64,000 bases of DNA from assembly GCF_042643485.1 (NCBI RefSeq), contig NZ_JBHRSJ010000016.1:186001-250000 (forward strand). The letters run 5' to 3'. The notes under the pieces are model-generated. The model saw only the letters and a program-made list of their open reading frames with translations. It made no database searches and was not told the DNA's origin. The translations under genes were made by a program, and so were the position numbers. Shown piece after piece: positions 36,522 through 44,928 of the stretch (the first letter of the stretch is position 1; each line of letters starts with the position of its first letter). The DNA is from Azotobacter bryophylli (GTDB lineage: Bacteria > Pseudomonadota > Gammaproteobacteria > Pseudomonadales > Pseudomonadaceae).

Positions 36522-37895
36522 ATGAGCAACAAGACCCTCGTAATGCGAGGGTCGGCCAGGGAGTTCAATGGCTTCAGCGCCGTTGACGTGGTCGATCTTC
36601 ATGCTGGATGCGATACCCGTTCCACCCCCGTCTTTTCTCTCAGCCATAAAGCTCGCTTGCTTTCGCTCTGCGGTTGCCTCCTTCCGCTTTCGGCCCAGGC
36701 CGGATTCTTCCAGGATAGTCATCTCACCATGGAGGCGCGAAATTTCTACCTGAATCGCGACTTCCGGGACTCGGACAAGAGCGACGTGCCCCGCTTCAAG
36801 GGCCAGCCCAAGAACAAGCTCGAAGACTGGGGGCAGGGATTCATCATGCGCTACGAATCCGGCTTCACGCCGGGGCCGATCGGTTTCGGCGTGGATGGCA
36901 TGGGCCTGCTGGGCATCAAGCTGGATTCCGGCGCCGGAACCAGCGGTAGCGGCGCCCTGCCGCGCAACCCCATCACCGGCGAGGTGCCGGACGAGTTCAG
37001 TTTCTTCGGCTGGACCGGCAAGGCGAAGGTTTCCCAGAGCACGCTGACGGTGGGCACCCACCTCCCGACGCTGCCGGTGGTGTACTACAACGACACGCGG
37101 ATGTTGCCGCAGACCTTCTTCGGCGCCCAGTTGCTGTCCAAGGACATCAGGAACATGACCGTGCTGGGCGGCCAGTTCCGCAAGACCCGCCTGCGCGACT
37201 CGACGAACTACGAGGACATGACCATGTTCTCCGATCGCTCCACCGGCGGTATGCCCAGCGATCACTTCAACTACGGCGGACTCACCTACACCTGGTCGCC
37301 CAAGCTGAGCGCGAGCTACTTCTACGGCGAACTGGAGAACAACTACAAGCAGCATTACATCGGTCTGCTCAGCACCCTGCCCCTGACCGAGAGCCTGAAA
37401 TTCAAGTCGGACCTGCGCTATTTCATCAGCGACGACGACGGCCGCAGCACGGTGGACAACCGGACCGCGCAGGCGATGCTCACCCTGCTCTATCGGGGGC
37501 ATGCCCTCGGCGGGGGCTACGTCTGGCAGACGGGGGACACCGGCATGCCCTTCATCGCCGGCGGAACCAACGCCTATACCATCAACCTCGCCACCTACCA
37601 CCACTTCCTGCGCGCCCACGAGGACTCCTGGCAGGTTCGCTACGACTACGACTTCGCTCCCCTCGGCCTGCCCGGCCTGACCTTCATGGCCCGTTACATG
37701 CGGGGCAGCGATTTCCAGATCGGCAACCAGAATGCCAACGAATGGGAGCGTGACGTCGATATCAGCTATGTCGTGCAGAGCGGGCTGCTGAAGGATCTCA
37801 ACCTGCGCTGGCGCAACCTCTCCTATCGCAGCAGCAACACCACCGATCTGGACGAGAATCGGCTGATTGTCAGTTACACCTTCAAGTTCTGGTGA
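36522..37895 (+). CDS. OprD-family outer-membrane porin
   Basis: A 457-residue precursor that reads as an OprD-type porin: LSAQAGFFQDSHLTMEARNFYLNRD at the mature N-terminus, DWGQGFIMRYESGFTPGPIGFG, the FGAQLLSKD segment, and the C-terminal RLIVSYTFKFW ending in an aromatic residue. These porins take up specific carboxylates or amino acids. Being next to the aliA operon suggests cyclohexanecarboxylate or a similar acid. The signal peptide core (RLLSLCGCLLPLSAQA) begins only near residue 44. The 40 or so residues before it are unusual and include a DNA hairpin at 36533-36553. The ATG at 36522 has a good AGGAA site. Confidence 0.87.
   Translation: MSNKTLVMRGSAREFNGFSAVDVVDLHAGCDTRSTPVFSLSHKARLLSLCGCLLPLSAQAGFFQDSHLTMEARNFYLNRDFRDSDKSDVPRFKGQPKNKLEDWGQGFIMRYESGFTPGPIGFGVDGMGLLGIKLDSGAGTSGSGALPRNPITGEVPDEFSFFGWTGKAKVSQSTLTVGTHLPTLPVVYYNDTRMLPQTFFGAQLLSKDIRNMTVLGGQFRKTRLRDSTNYEDMTMFSDRSTGGMPSDHFNYGGLTYTWSPKLSASYFYGELENNYKQHYIGLLSTLPLTESLKFKSDLRYFISDDDGRSTVDNRTAQAMLTLLYRGHALGGGYVWQTGDTGMPFIAGGTNAYTINLATYHHFLRAHEDSWQVRYDYDFAPLGLPGLTFMARYMRGSDFQIGNQNANEWERDVDISYVVQSGLLKDLNLRWRNLSYRSSNTTDLDENRLIVSYTFKFW
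36533..36553 (+). repeat. Perfect hairpin within the first codons of the porin gene
   Basis: GACCCTCG and CGAGGGTC are perfect 8-base arms around a 5-base loop, 11 bases after the start codon. It could limit ribosome entry or mark the edge of a small insertion in the leader region. Confidence 0.6.
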
Positions 37896-37906
37896 AAACC
37901 CTGAAC

Positions 37907-37939
37907 GGCGTTTGCCTGCGGGCAAACGCCTCCTTTCTT
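37907..37939 (+). terminator. Rho-independent terminator after the porin gene
   Basis: Perfect 10-base arms GGCGTTTGCC and GGCAAACGCC around a 4-base loop are followed by TCCTTTCTT. It lies between the porin stop and the nitroreductase start, so the nitroreductase either depends on readthrough or has its own promoter. Confidence 0.8.
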
Positions 37940-37952
37940 CGAGGAGTCAGAC

Positions 37953-38636
37953 ATGCACGTCGACGAGGCCATGCAGTCCCGCCGCTCGATGCGCCGCTTC
38001 CTGCCCACTGCGGTTCCGCAGTCGGTGGTGCGGCATATCCTGCAGGTGGCGGCGCGCTCTCCGAGCGGCAACAACATCCAGCCCTGGCGGGTCCACGTGG
38101 TGGCTGGCACAGCCCGCGACAAGCTCTGTCGGGACCTGCTGCAGGCGGCGACCGACAGCCCCGAGCGCTATCGGGCCGAGTACGACTACTACCCCACCCA
38201 GTGGTTCGAGCCCTACTTGGAGCGCCGGCGCCGGTGCGGTTTCGCCCTCTACGAAACCCTCGGCATCGGCCGGGGCGACCGGGAACGGCGGGAGGAGCAG
38301 ATGCTGCGCAACTACCTGTTCTTCGACGCCCCGGTCGGTCTGCTCGTGACCCTCGACCGGCGGCTGAGCGCCGGCAGCTACATGGACATCGGCATGTTCA
38401 TCCAGAGCATCCTGCTCGCCGCCCGTGGCCAGGGACTGCACACCTGCCCGCAGGCCGCCTTCGCCATCTTCCACGAAGTCGTGCGCAAGCACCTCCCCTT
38501 GACCGACGAGGAGCTGCTGGTATGCGGCATCGCGCTCGGACATGCGGATCCCGACGCGCCGGAGAATGGCCTGGTGACCGAGCGCGAGCCGGTGGAGTCG
38601 TTTGCCAGCTTCCACGGTTTCGCCGAGAAACCGTAA
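37953..38636 (+). CDS. Nitroreductase family flavoprotein
   Basis: A 227-residue protein with the nitroreductase fold. SRRSMRRF (residues 9-16) and ARSPSGNNIQPWRVHVV (about 34-50) bind FMN phosphate and form the dimer. GLHTCPQAAF and the C-terminal GIALGHADPDAPEN are also typical. The family uses NAD(P)H to reduce nitro groups, quinones or enones. Its role beside the cyclohexanecarboxylate operon is not evident. The ATG follows GAGGAG. It is convergent with the tnpT-like gene. Confidence 0.88.
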   Translation: MHVDEAMQSRRSMRRFLPTAVPQSVVRHILQVAARSPSGNNIQPWRVHVVAGTARDKLCRDLLQAATDSPERYRAEYDYYPTQWFEPYLERRRRCGFALYETLGIGRGDRERREEQMLRNYLFFDAPVGLLVTLDRRLSAGSYMDIGMFIQSILLAARGQGLHTCPQAAFAIFHEVVRKHLPLTDEELLVCGIALGHADPDAPENGLVTEREPVESFASFHGFAEKP

Positions 38637-38658
38637 TCCCGTCCCGACCAACCGATAC

Positions 38659-39675
38659 TCAGGACGCATCCTCGAGGGCCGGCTCCCTGTTCTGCTCCGC
38701 CGTGAATGTAGCCTGGCGCAGCAGATTCAGCTCCGTGTTCGCCGCACTGAGGCTGACCTGAAGATCCTGCGTCTGTTGCCGTTCCTTCGCCAGAGCGGCC
38801 TTCAGCTCGCTCATCTCCCCCTGCAGCATGCTGAAGCGTTCGAGCAGAACATCCCGCGCTGTGTGCGACTGGGCCAGTTGAGTGCCCAGGGTCACCAGCT
38901 CCCCGGCCTGCCGGGTGAGCCGGTCGCGCTGCTCGCCCTGCTCCCTGGCCATGTGCCCGATCTCGGTGGAAAGGCGCTCGTTGGCGCGGTTCAGCTGGGT
39001 GAGCTCGTCCTGCTTGACGATCAGCGTCTGCTGCAACTGGCGGATTTCCATCTGCAACTGCTGGACCTGGCTCTCATGGCGGCGCTGCTCCTGCTCGCGC
39101 TGTTCCTTGCTCGCCTGCCGGTAATGCTCCAGCGCATCGCGGCTGTGCCGGTGCTTCTCTTCCAGCGACAGGATCTGCTGGTCGCGATCCTCCAGGCGCG
39201 CCGCCTGATCCTGATTGGCCTGCGCCAGTCGTGCCTGCTCCAGCTGCGACTCCTGCAGCCGCTGCCGGGTCTGCAGATGCCCGTCCGACTCGCTCTGCAG
39301 TTGCCCCGCCAGAGTTTCAACCTGCACCTGTAGCTGCTGGATCTGCTGCTGCGCCTGGGCCAGACGCCCTTCCAGCTCGCCGCGCTCCTGGTCGAAGCGC
39401 CGGCGCATGCTTTCCACGGTCTGTTCGGCCTCCTCCTGCAGGCGTTCTGCCAGACGGGCCACCAGCGCGGTGAGCTCGTCGCTGAGGCTGGCGGTGCCGC
39501 CTTGGCGCCCGGCCTCACTCTCTTCGATCTCTTTCAGATAGCGATGAATGGTGGTTTTCGAACCGGTATTGCCCAGTTCGATACGTACCGCATCGATGCT
39601 CGGGTGTTCGCCCCGGGCCAGCAGCGCCTGCCGGGCCTTGTTCACCAGTGCTTTGTTAATGCCTCCGCGAGCCAT
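38659..39675 (-). CDS. tnpT: KfrA/TnpT-like DNA-binding coiled-coil protein
   Basis: A 338-residue protein. The first 50 residues form the KfrA-type DNA-binding domain (VNKARQALLARGEHPSIDAVRIELGNTGSKTTIHRYL is spread over residues 11-47). The remainder is an almost unbroken Gln/Glu/Leu-rich coiled coil to about residue 310. The divergent layout with a tyrosine recombinase and a repeat-rich gap matches TnpT/TnpS, the cointegrate-resolution pair of Tn4651-like Tn3-family transposons. KfrA proteins bind direct repeats next to their own gene, and such repeats lie at 39678-39726. A plain KfrA-like regulator is the alternative. Confidence 0.78.
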   Translation of the reverse strand: MARGGINKALVNKARQALLARGEHPSIDAVRIELGNTGSKTTIHRYLKEIEESEAGRQGGTASLSDELTALVARLAERLQEEAEQTVESMRRRFDQERGELEGRLAQAQQQIQQLQVQVETLAGQLQSESDGHLQTRQRLQESQLEQARLAQANQDQAARLEDRDQQILSLEEKHRHSRDALEHYRQASKEQREQEQRRHESQVQQLQMEIRQLQQTLIVKQDELTQLNRANERLSTEIGHMAREQGEQRDRLTRQAGELVTLGTQLAQSHTARDVLLERFSMLQGEMSELKAALAKERQQTQDLQVSLSAANTELNLLRQATFTAEQNREPALEDAS

Positions 39676-39677
39676 GC

Positions 39678-39726
39678 TTTACCTACTATTTCGTACTGTT
39701 TTACGTACCATGTATTTACATACTAT
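39678..39726. repeat. Four direct repeats before tnpT (iteron-like)
   Basis: TTTACCTACTAT (39678-39689), TTTCGTACTGT (39689-39699), TTTACGTACCAT (39700-39711) and TTTACATACTAT (39715-39726) share the consensus TTTACnTACtAT at spacings of 11, 11 and 15 bases. They begin right next to the tnpT start, so they fit binding sites for that protein, for autoregulation or assembly of a resolution complex. Confidence 0.7.
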
Positions 39727-39802
39727 AAATGCGAAAAGTAAAGCTTGATTACAGGTCATTGCCAGCATTAAATAATCGAGCATTAACCGATATCAGTGGC
39801 AC

Positions 39803-39824
39803 GAACACCCGCTAACGGGTGTTC
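39803..39824. repeat. Perfect inverted repeat, candidate recombination core
   Basis: GAACACCCG and CGGGTGTTC face each other across CTAA, ending 27 bases before the tnpS start. Two 9-base arms with a short spacer are what a tyrosine recombinase core site looks like. It also resembles a hairpin, followed by TTTC, that could attenuate tnpS expression. Confidence 0.6.
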
Positions 39825-39850
39825 TTTCGGTACGGAATCCGGGGTATTCA

Positions 39851-40828
39851 GTGACGAGCAAGGTCGACCGCTATCTGCAGGCGGGAACGCGGGAGAACAC
39901 GCGGCGGAGCTATCGAGCCGCTATCGAACATTTCGAGGTGTCCTGGGGAGGGCTGCTGCCGGCGACCAGCGACAGCGTCGTCCGCTATCTGGTCGACCAT
40001 GCCGACAGCCTGTCGCTCAACACGCTCAGGCTGCGTCTCGCCGGGCTGGCCCAATGGCATGTCAGCCAGGGCTTCCCCGATCCGACCAAGACGCCCATGG
40101 TCCGCCAGGTGCTCAAGGGCATCCGCGCCCTGCACCCGGCACGGGAAAAACAGGCCGCGCCGCTACAGTTGCAGCATTTGCAACGGGCTGTCGACTGGCT
40201 CGAACGGGAAGCGACGCAGGCCGCGCAACGGGGAGATCCACGCACCCAGCTGCGTTGTCGCCGCGATGTCGCACTGCTGCTGATCGGTTTCTGGCGGGGC
40301 TTTCGCAGTGACGAGCTGTGCCGCCTACAGGTCGAGCAGATCCAGGCGGTGCCCGGCGTGGGCATGGAACTCTACCTGCCGCACAGCAAGGCCGATCGCG
40401 ACAATCTCGGTACTACCTACCGGGCACCGGCGCTGAAACAGCTGTGTCCGGTGCGGGCCTACCTGGACTGGATCACCGTCGCCGGCCTGGCGCGCGGGCC
40501 GGTGTTCCGACGCATCGACCGCTGGGGCAATCTGGCCGAGGACGGACTGAACCCCGGCAGCCTGATCGCCCTGCTGCGGCAGATCCTGCAACGCGCCGGC
40601 GTTCCGGCCGAGTCCTACACCAGTCACTCGCTGCGTCGGGGCTTCGCCACCTGGGCCAGCGCCAACGGCTGGGATCTGAAGGCGCTGATGAGCTACGTGG
40701 GCTGGAAGGACATGAAATCGGCGATGCGCTACATCGATCCGGCGATCTCCTTCGGCGGGCTGGCAGCAAGCCCGGCCACTCCGCTGTCGGATGCCCTGCG
40801 CCCGCGGCTGACCGACAGCTCCGAATAG
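39851..40828 (+). CDS. tnpS: TnpS-like tyrosine recombinase
   Basis: A 325-residue tyrosine recombinase. Catalytic residues seen: Arg152 (GFRSDEL), Lys180 (PHSKADR), His259 and Arg262 (SHSLRRGF), Trp285 in place of the second His (YVGWKDM), and Tyr294 (AMRYID). Size and divergent pairing with the tnpT-like gene match TnpS, which resolves cointegrates of Tn4651-type transposons at the site between the two genes. No tnpA transposase lies within the window. GTG start at 39851 after a GGGG-rich ribosome site. Confidence 0.82.
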   Translation: MTSKVDRYLQAGTRENTRRSYRAAIEHFEVSWGGLLPATSDSVVRYLVDHADSLSLNTLRLRLAGLAQWHVSQGFPDPTKTPMVRQVLKGIRALHPAREKQAAPLQLQHLQRAVDWLEREATQAAQRGDPRTQLRCRRDVALLLIGFWRGFRSDELCRLQVEQIQAVPGVGMELYLPHSKADRDNLGTTYRAPALKQLCPVRAYLDWITVAGLARGPVFRRIDRWGNLAEDGLNPGSLIALLRQILQRAGVPAESYTSHSLRRGFATWASANGWDLKALMSYVGWKDMKSAMRYIDPAISFGGLAASPATPLSDALRPRLTDSSE

Positions 40829-41250
40829 CACTAGTACATCGGCTTTGACTGTCGAACAGGCAGCCCTCCCGAAGAACACGCCTCAATTTCCCATTCCCGC
40901 TCGAGTGACCTGCGCCGTCCCCGGCATTTCCCCAATTTGGCTGATTGCCAGGGTTTGCAGCGAGGTTTCGGAAACCTGTTACCAGTCAGTCGACTTCCGA
41001 TTACAGAAAATAAATCACCAAGTAGCTCACAAAAGCGCAGTAATGATGTTTTCAAGGAAACAATTAGCCGTATATGGCTCCGGACAGGAGCCGGTACGGC
41101 TGTGATTTCAGGAATCAGACGAGTCTGTATCCGGGACTTTCGATACGCCGCAAAGCGGCATCCAGACCGACTCCAGGAAGCCTGGAGTCGGCCTGATCGC
41201 TGAGGCCCTCGACTGAGCCCGGCCCTTGCCAGGCCATTCGGCCAGCAGGA
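40829..41250. other. Intergenic region after tnpS
   Basis: No credible gene in 422 bases. The middle (about 40920-41060) is comparatively AT-rich. A perfect 11-base stem with a 3-base loop (CCGACTCCAGG/CCTGGAGTCGG, 41167-41191) lies between the convergent tnpS and hydrolase genes. It lacks a T tract on either side and is a weak terminator candidate. If the tnpTS module once belonged to a transposon, its end could lie here, but I saw no terminal inverted repeat. Confidence 0.5.
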
Positions 41251-41928
41251 TCAGGGCTTGACTGCGGAGCCCTGGTGGGCGAGATGCAGGCGGAACCAGT
41301 CCCCCGCCAGACGGGCTACCTCGTCCATCTTGCCGGACTCCTCGAACAAGTGGGTGGCGCCCGGGACCACGAACAGCTCATGGGGGCACTTCAGGTGGAC
41401 GATGGTCTGGCGGTTCAGCTCCAGCACCTCGAGATCCGCCCCGCCGACGATGAACAGCGCCGGCGCCTTCACCCGCTCCAGCGAATCGCCGGCCAGATCG
41501 ACGCGCCCGCCGCGGGAGACCACGGCGCCGATGTCGGCCGGCCGCGAAGCCGCGGTAATCAGGGCGGCAGCGGCACCGGTGCTGGCTCCGAACAGACCGA
41601 GGCGGAAGCCGCGCAGGCTCGGATCGCCGCGAAGCTGATCGACCACACCGTTCAACCGCTCGCTGAGCAAGGGAATATCGAAGCGGAATTGCCGGGTGGC
41701 CTCATCCACGGGCTGCTCTTCCTCGGTGAGCAGATCGAACAGCAGCGTGGCGAGTCCGAGCCCGTTGAAAAAACGCGCCACGCTCATGTTGCGCGGACTG
41801 TGCCGGCTGCTGCCGCTGCCATGGACGAACACCACCATGCCATCGGCGTTGTCCGGAACGGTCAGGTCGCCATGCAACCTGGCCTTGCCCAGGGTGAAGC
41901 GCATCGGACGTGCCGACGAATTACTCAT
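41251..41928 (-). CDS. Alpha/beta hydrolase, dienelactone hydrolase-like
   Basis: A 225-residue single-domain alpha/beta hydrolase. FVHGSGSSRHSPRN forms the oxyanion region (about residues 34-47), the nucleophile elbow is GLFGASTGAAAAL (Ser near 117), an Asp lies in IVGGADLEVL, and a His in PGATHLFEE. The substrate is unknown. It overlaps the upstream phosphoribosyltransferase gene by 8 bases. In several bacteria the two domains occur as a pair or a fusion, which suggests a shared but uncharacterised function. Confidence 0.85.
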   Translation of the reverse strand: MSNSSARPMRFTLGKARLHGDLTVPDNADGMVVFVHGSGSSRHSPRNMSVARFFNGLGLATLLFDLLTEEEQPVDEATRQFRFDIPLLSERLNGVVDQLRGDPSLRGFRLGLFGASTGAAAALITAASRPADIGAVVSRGGRVDLAGDSLERVKAPALFIVGGADLEVLELNRQTIVHLKCPHELFVVPGATHLFEESGKMDEVARLAGDWFRLHLAHQGSAVKP

Positions 41929-42592
41929 GCTCCTTTCCTCCGTGTGTCCATGAATCTCGCAGTAGATCCTGTACTTCCTGATCGGAAGTCTGATCGAAGT
42001 TCAGATACCAATTGCCGATGGCATAGAGATGCAAGGGCGTGTGCAGGCAGACGACCCTGTCTGCCATCTTCTCCAGTTGCATGACGGTTTCCGGCGCCGC
42101 GACGGGAGCCGCGACGGTGATGCTACCGGCCCCCTGCATGCGTACGGCCTTGACTGCGGCGCGCATGGTCGCCCCCGTCGCCAGGCCATCGTCGATGAGA
42201 ATGACCGGCCGCCCCTGCACCGCGGGCCGAGGTCGCTGCCCGCGATAGGCTAGCTCGCGACGCTGCAGCTCCTGGGTTTCGCGCGCGATGGCCGCCTCTA
42301 TCGCAGTCGGCGAGACGTGGGCGTAGTTGACGATGTCCTCGTTCATCACCCGTATGCCGCCGCTGGCGATGGCACCCATGGCCAGCTCGTGATTGCCCGG
42401 CGTGCCCAGCTTGCGCACCACCAGAATGTCCAGCTCCAGCCCCAGCCGGGTGGACACCTGATAGGCGACTGGGACTCCGCCCCGCGGCAATGCCAGCACC
42501 AGAGCGCCGTTCCAGTCGCCCTCGGCGGCCAGCCGCTCGGCGAGGGCTCGACCGGCTTCGACCCGATCGGGAAAGGGAATGCTCACGATCAT
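41921..42592 (-). CDS. Phosphoribosyltransferase family protein
   Basis: A 223-residue type I phosphoribosyltransferase fold. The PRPP-binding loop VILIDDGLATGATMRAAV is near residue 133 and LALPRGGVPVAYQV near residue 34. The hood region is not like that of known purine or pyrimidine enzymes. Coupled with the hydrolase gene (8-base overlap). Function not established; it may be a salvage-type or stress-related enzyme, as the surrounding genes are stress related. Confidence 0.85.
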   Translation of the reverse strand: MIVSIPFPDRVEAGRALAERLAAEGDWNGALVLALPRGGVPVAYQVSTRLGLELDILVVRKLGTPGNHELAMGAIASGGIRVMNEDIVNYAHVSPTAIEAAIARETQELQRRELAYRGQRPRPAVQGRPVILIDDGLATGATMRAAVKAVRMQGAGSITVAAPVAAPETVMQLEKMADRVVCLHTPLHLYAIGNWYLNFDQTSDQEVQDLLRDSWTHGGKEHE

Positions 42593-42753
42593 GTCGACCT
42601 CCGCTGCCAGTAACCACTCTTTTCAGTCTGGCCCAGAAATCGGCATCCGCCGGGACAGGCGGCGAGTGGTTGCTTCCGGCCATCCCCCGAGGGATGAACT
42701 AATCTTCTTTGGCAGCACGGAGATAGCCGATTTCATCCAAGCGAGGTCCTGTC

Positions 42754-43248
42754 ATGGACAAGAACCGTCAGAGTCTGAGCGACAAGCTGATCCAGCCCGA
42801 ATTTCACGACCCCTACCTGAAGCCCTGGCACGAGCGTGGCGACACCTTCTGCCCGCAGTGCGGGGTCACCTATCAGGCGGGGCGCTGGACCTGGCAGCAT
42901 CTGGCGCACAAGGACAAGGCCGAAGAGGAGACCTGCCCGGCCTGCCGGCGCATCGCCGAGCGGGTTCCGGCCGGCCAGGTGACCATGAGCGGCAGCTTCG
43001 TCAAACCGCACAGCGAGGAAATCTGCCACATCGTTCGCCATGCGGAGGAACTGGAAAAGCCGGAGCATCCGCTGGAGCGGCTGATGTCCATCAGCGACAC
43101 CGCCGACGGCCTGCTGGTGACCACCACCGGCATGCACCTGGCCAAACGCCTGGCCCATGCCCTGGACGAGGCCTTCAAGGGCGGGGAGCTGCACACCCAC
43201 TACAAGGAGGAGGACTGCTTCGTCGACATCCACTGGAAGCGCGACTGA
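42754..43248 (+). CDS. BCAM0308-type zinc-ribbon protein
   Basis: A 164-residue protein with two Cys-x-x-Cys pairs (FCPQCG near residue 33, TCPACR near residue 60) forming a likely zinc ribbon. An alpha/beta part follows, with SISDTADGLLVTTTGMHLAKRLAHAL and a HYKEEDCFVDIHWKR ending. It resembles proteins named after Burkholderia BCAM0308 that occur next to stress genes; no activity is known to me. A good AGCGAGGTCC leader precedes the ATG. It is convergent with the receptor gene at 43270. Confidence 0.7.
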   Translation: MDKNRQSLSDKLIQPEFHDPYLKPWHERGDTFCPQCGVTYQAGRWTWQHLAHKDKAEEETCPACRRIAERVPAGQVTMSGSFVKPHSEEICHIVRHAEELEKPEHPLERLMSISDTADGLLVTTTGMHLAKRLAHALDEAFKGGELHTHYKEEDCFVDIHWKRD

Positions 43249-43269
43249 CGAAGCAGCGAGCCATAACCC

Positions 43270-44928
43270 TCAGGCGATCTGGGCGGCGATGGCCGGAGCC
43301 GGCTTGGCAATCTTTGCTGCAGATCGAGACGCAGCCTGGGGCTTTTCGGCGAGACGGAAGATCGAGATCGCCCGCTGGACCTCGCTGACCTGAGTCTCCA
43401 GCCGGTGCGTGACCTGGGCCAGGCTCACCACCAGCTGGGTGTTGCGGTGGGTCGCCTGATCCAGCTGGGAAACCGCCTGACTGACGTGGCCGACAGCGCG
43501 GCCCTGCTCGTCGGATGCGCAGACGACGCTCTGCATGATGCCGTCGACCTGGGTCACCGAAGCGATCACGCCCCCGGTCGCCTCTTCGGCTTGCCGTACC
43601 AGCCGCGCGCCCTCCTCGATCTGCGCCTTGGAGCTCTCGATCAGCTGGCCGATCTCCTTCGCCGCCTCGGCCGAGCGGCCGGCCAGCGTGCGTACCTCGC
43701 TCGCCACCACGGCGAAGCCGCGCCCCTGCTCGCCGGCCCTGGCCGCCTCGACCGAAGCGTTCAGAGCCAGGATATTGGTCTGGAAGGCGATGGAGTCGAT
43801 GGTCTTGATGATGCTGGTCATCTGCTCCGAACCGGCCAGTATCGCCTCCATGGTGGCCACCACCTGGCTCATCACCACGCCACTGCGCTGGACGCCATGG
43901 GCGGCATCGTCGGTCAGCCGATTGGCCTCGCGGGCATGATTGGCGTTCTGGCTCAGGGTGGAGGCCAGCTCCTCCATGCTGGCGGCCATTTCCTGCTGGG
44001 ATGCGGCCTGTTGCTCGGTGCGCACGGCCAGATCGTCGCTGCCGTTGGCGACTTCGGTGGCCGAACGGGCGAAAGCGTCGAGACTGCCCCGGACATCCGT
44101 GTTGATGCTGATCAGACTCTTGCGCAGGGTATCCAGACGGCATCCCAGCCGGCCAAGCTCGTTGTCGCCCGCATGCGGCATCTGCACGCCGAGGTTGCCT
44201 GCCGCCAGCTGAGCGGCGAACGCCTGGGCATTGCGCAGCGACTTGAGGATCACCCCCATGGTCCGCCCGCCCAGCAGCACCAGGGCGGGGACGGCGACAC
44301 CGGCCAGGGCGATCTGCACCAACAGAGACCCCTTGCCGGCTTCCGAAGCCGCCTGCAGGGCGTAGAGGTCGAGTCCGCCGTTGACCGTGAGGAGCCCGGC
44401 CGCGGCGAAAGTGAGCAACGACAGGCGGGTACGCAGCGAGTTGCGCGCCAGCAGCCCGGGCAGGCCGCGCAGCCCGCGATGGACCAGCCGCCCGCGATCC
44501 AGGGTCATCCCGATGCTCCCGCCCTCGCGCAACACCCGGTAGACGCGCTCGGCCTCCTCGATATCCCGGCGCCGGGCCTTGGTCCGCACCGACGCGTAGC
44601 CGACCAGGCGCTCGTCCTCGTAATAGGGCGCGACAGTGGCACGCACCCAGTAATAGTCGCCCGTCTTGCGCCGGTTCTTCACCACGCCCTCCCAGGTCTC
44701 GCCACTCTGGATGGTCTGCCAGAGATTGGCGAAAGCCTCGGGCGGCATATCCGGATGGCGCACGAGGTTATGGTGGGCCCCCATCAACTCCTCGTGGGCG
44801 AAACCGCTCACTTCGATGAAGGCAGGATTGGCATAGGTGATTCGTCCCTGGAGGTCGGTCCTGGAAATCAGGAAATTATCGTCGTTGAGTTCATATTCCC
44901 GATTGGTAACCGGCTGGTTGATACGCAT
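43270..44928 (-). CDS. PAS-containing methyl-accepting (Aer-like) chemotaxis receptor
   Basis: A 552-residue receptor. The N-terminal PAS domain (residues about 12-115: NFLISRTDLQGRITYANPAFIEVSGF) in Aer binds FAD to sense redox state. A hydrophobic region near residues 165-225 anchors it, a HAMP-like segment follows, and the MCP signalling domain fills about residues 280-520 with the highly conserved FQTNILALNASVEAARAGEQGRGFAVVA tip. It should signal through CheA/CheW for aerotaxis or energy taxis. It has no large periplasmic domain. No che genes are nearby. Confidence 0.88.
   Translation of the reverse strand: MRINQPVTNREYELNDDNFLISRTDLQGRITYANPAFIEVSGFAHEELMGAHHNLVRHPDMPPEAFANLWQTIQSGETWEGVVKNRRKTGDYYWVRATVAPYYEDERLVGYASVRTKARRRDIEEAERVYRVLREGGSIGMTLDRGRLVHRGLRGLPGLLARNSLRTRLSLLTFAAAGLLTVNGGLDLYALQAASEAGKGSLLVQIALAGVAVPALVLLGGRTMGVILKSLRNAQAFAAQLAAGNLGVQMPHAGDNELGRLGCRLDTLRKSLISINTDVRGSLDAFARSATEVANGSDDLAVRTEQQAASQQEMAASMEELASTLSQNANHAREANRLTDDAAHGVQRSGVVMSQVVATMEAILAGSEQMTSIIKTIDSIAFQTNILALNASVEAARAGEQGRGFAVVASEVRTLAGRSAEAAKEIGQLIESSKAQIEEGARLVRQAEEATGGVIASVTQVDGIMQSVVCASDEQGRAVGHVSQAVSQLDQATHRNTQLVVSLAQVTHRLETQVSEVQRAISIFRLAEKPQAASRSAAKIAKPAPAIAAQIA

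Noticed and set aside
41167..41191. Perfect hairpin as a terminator
   Set aside because: Stable stem but no T tract in either direction; recorded as a weak feature of the gap and not called a terminator.
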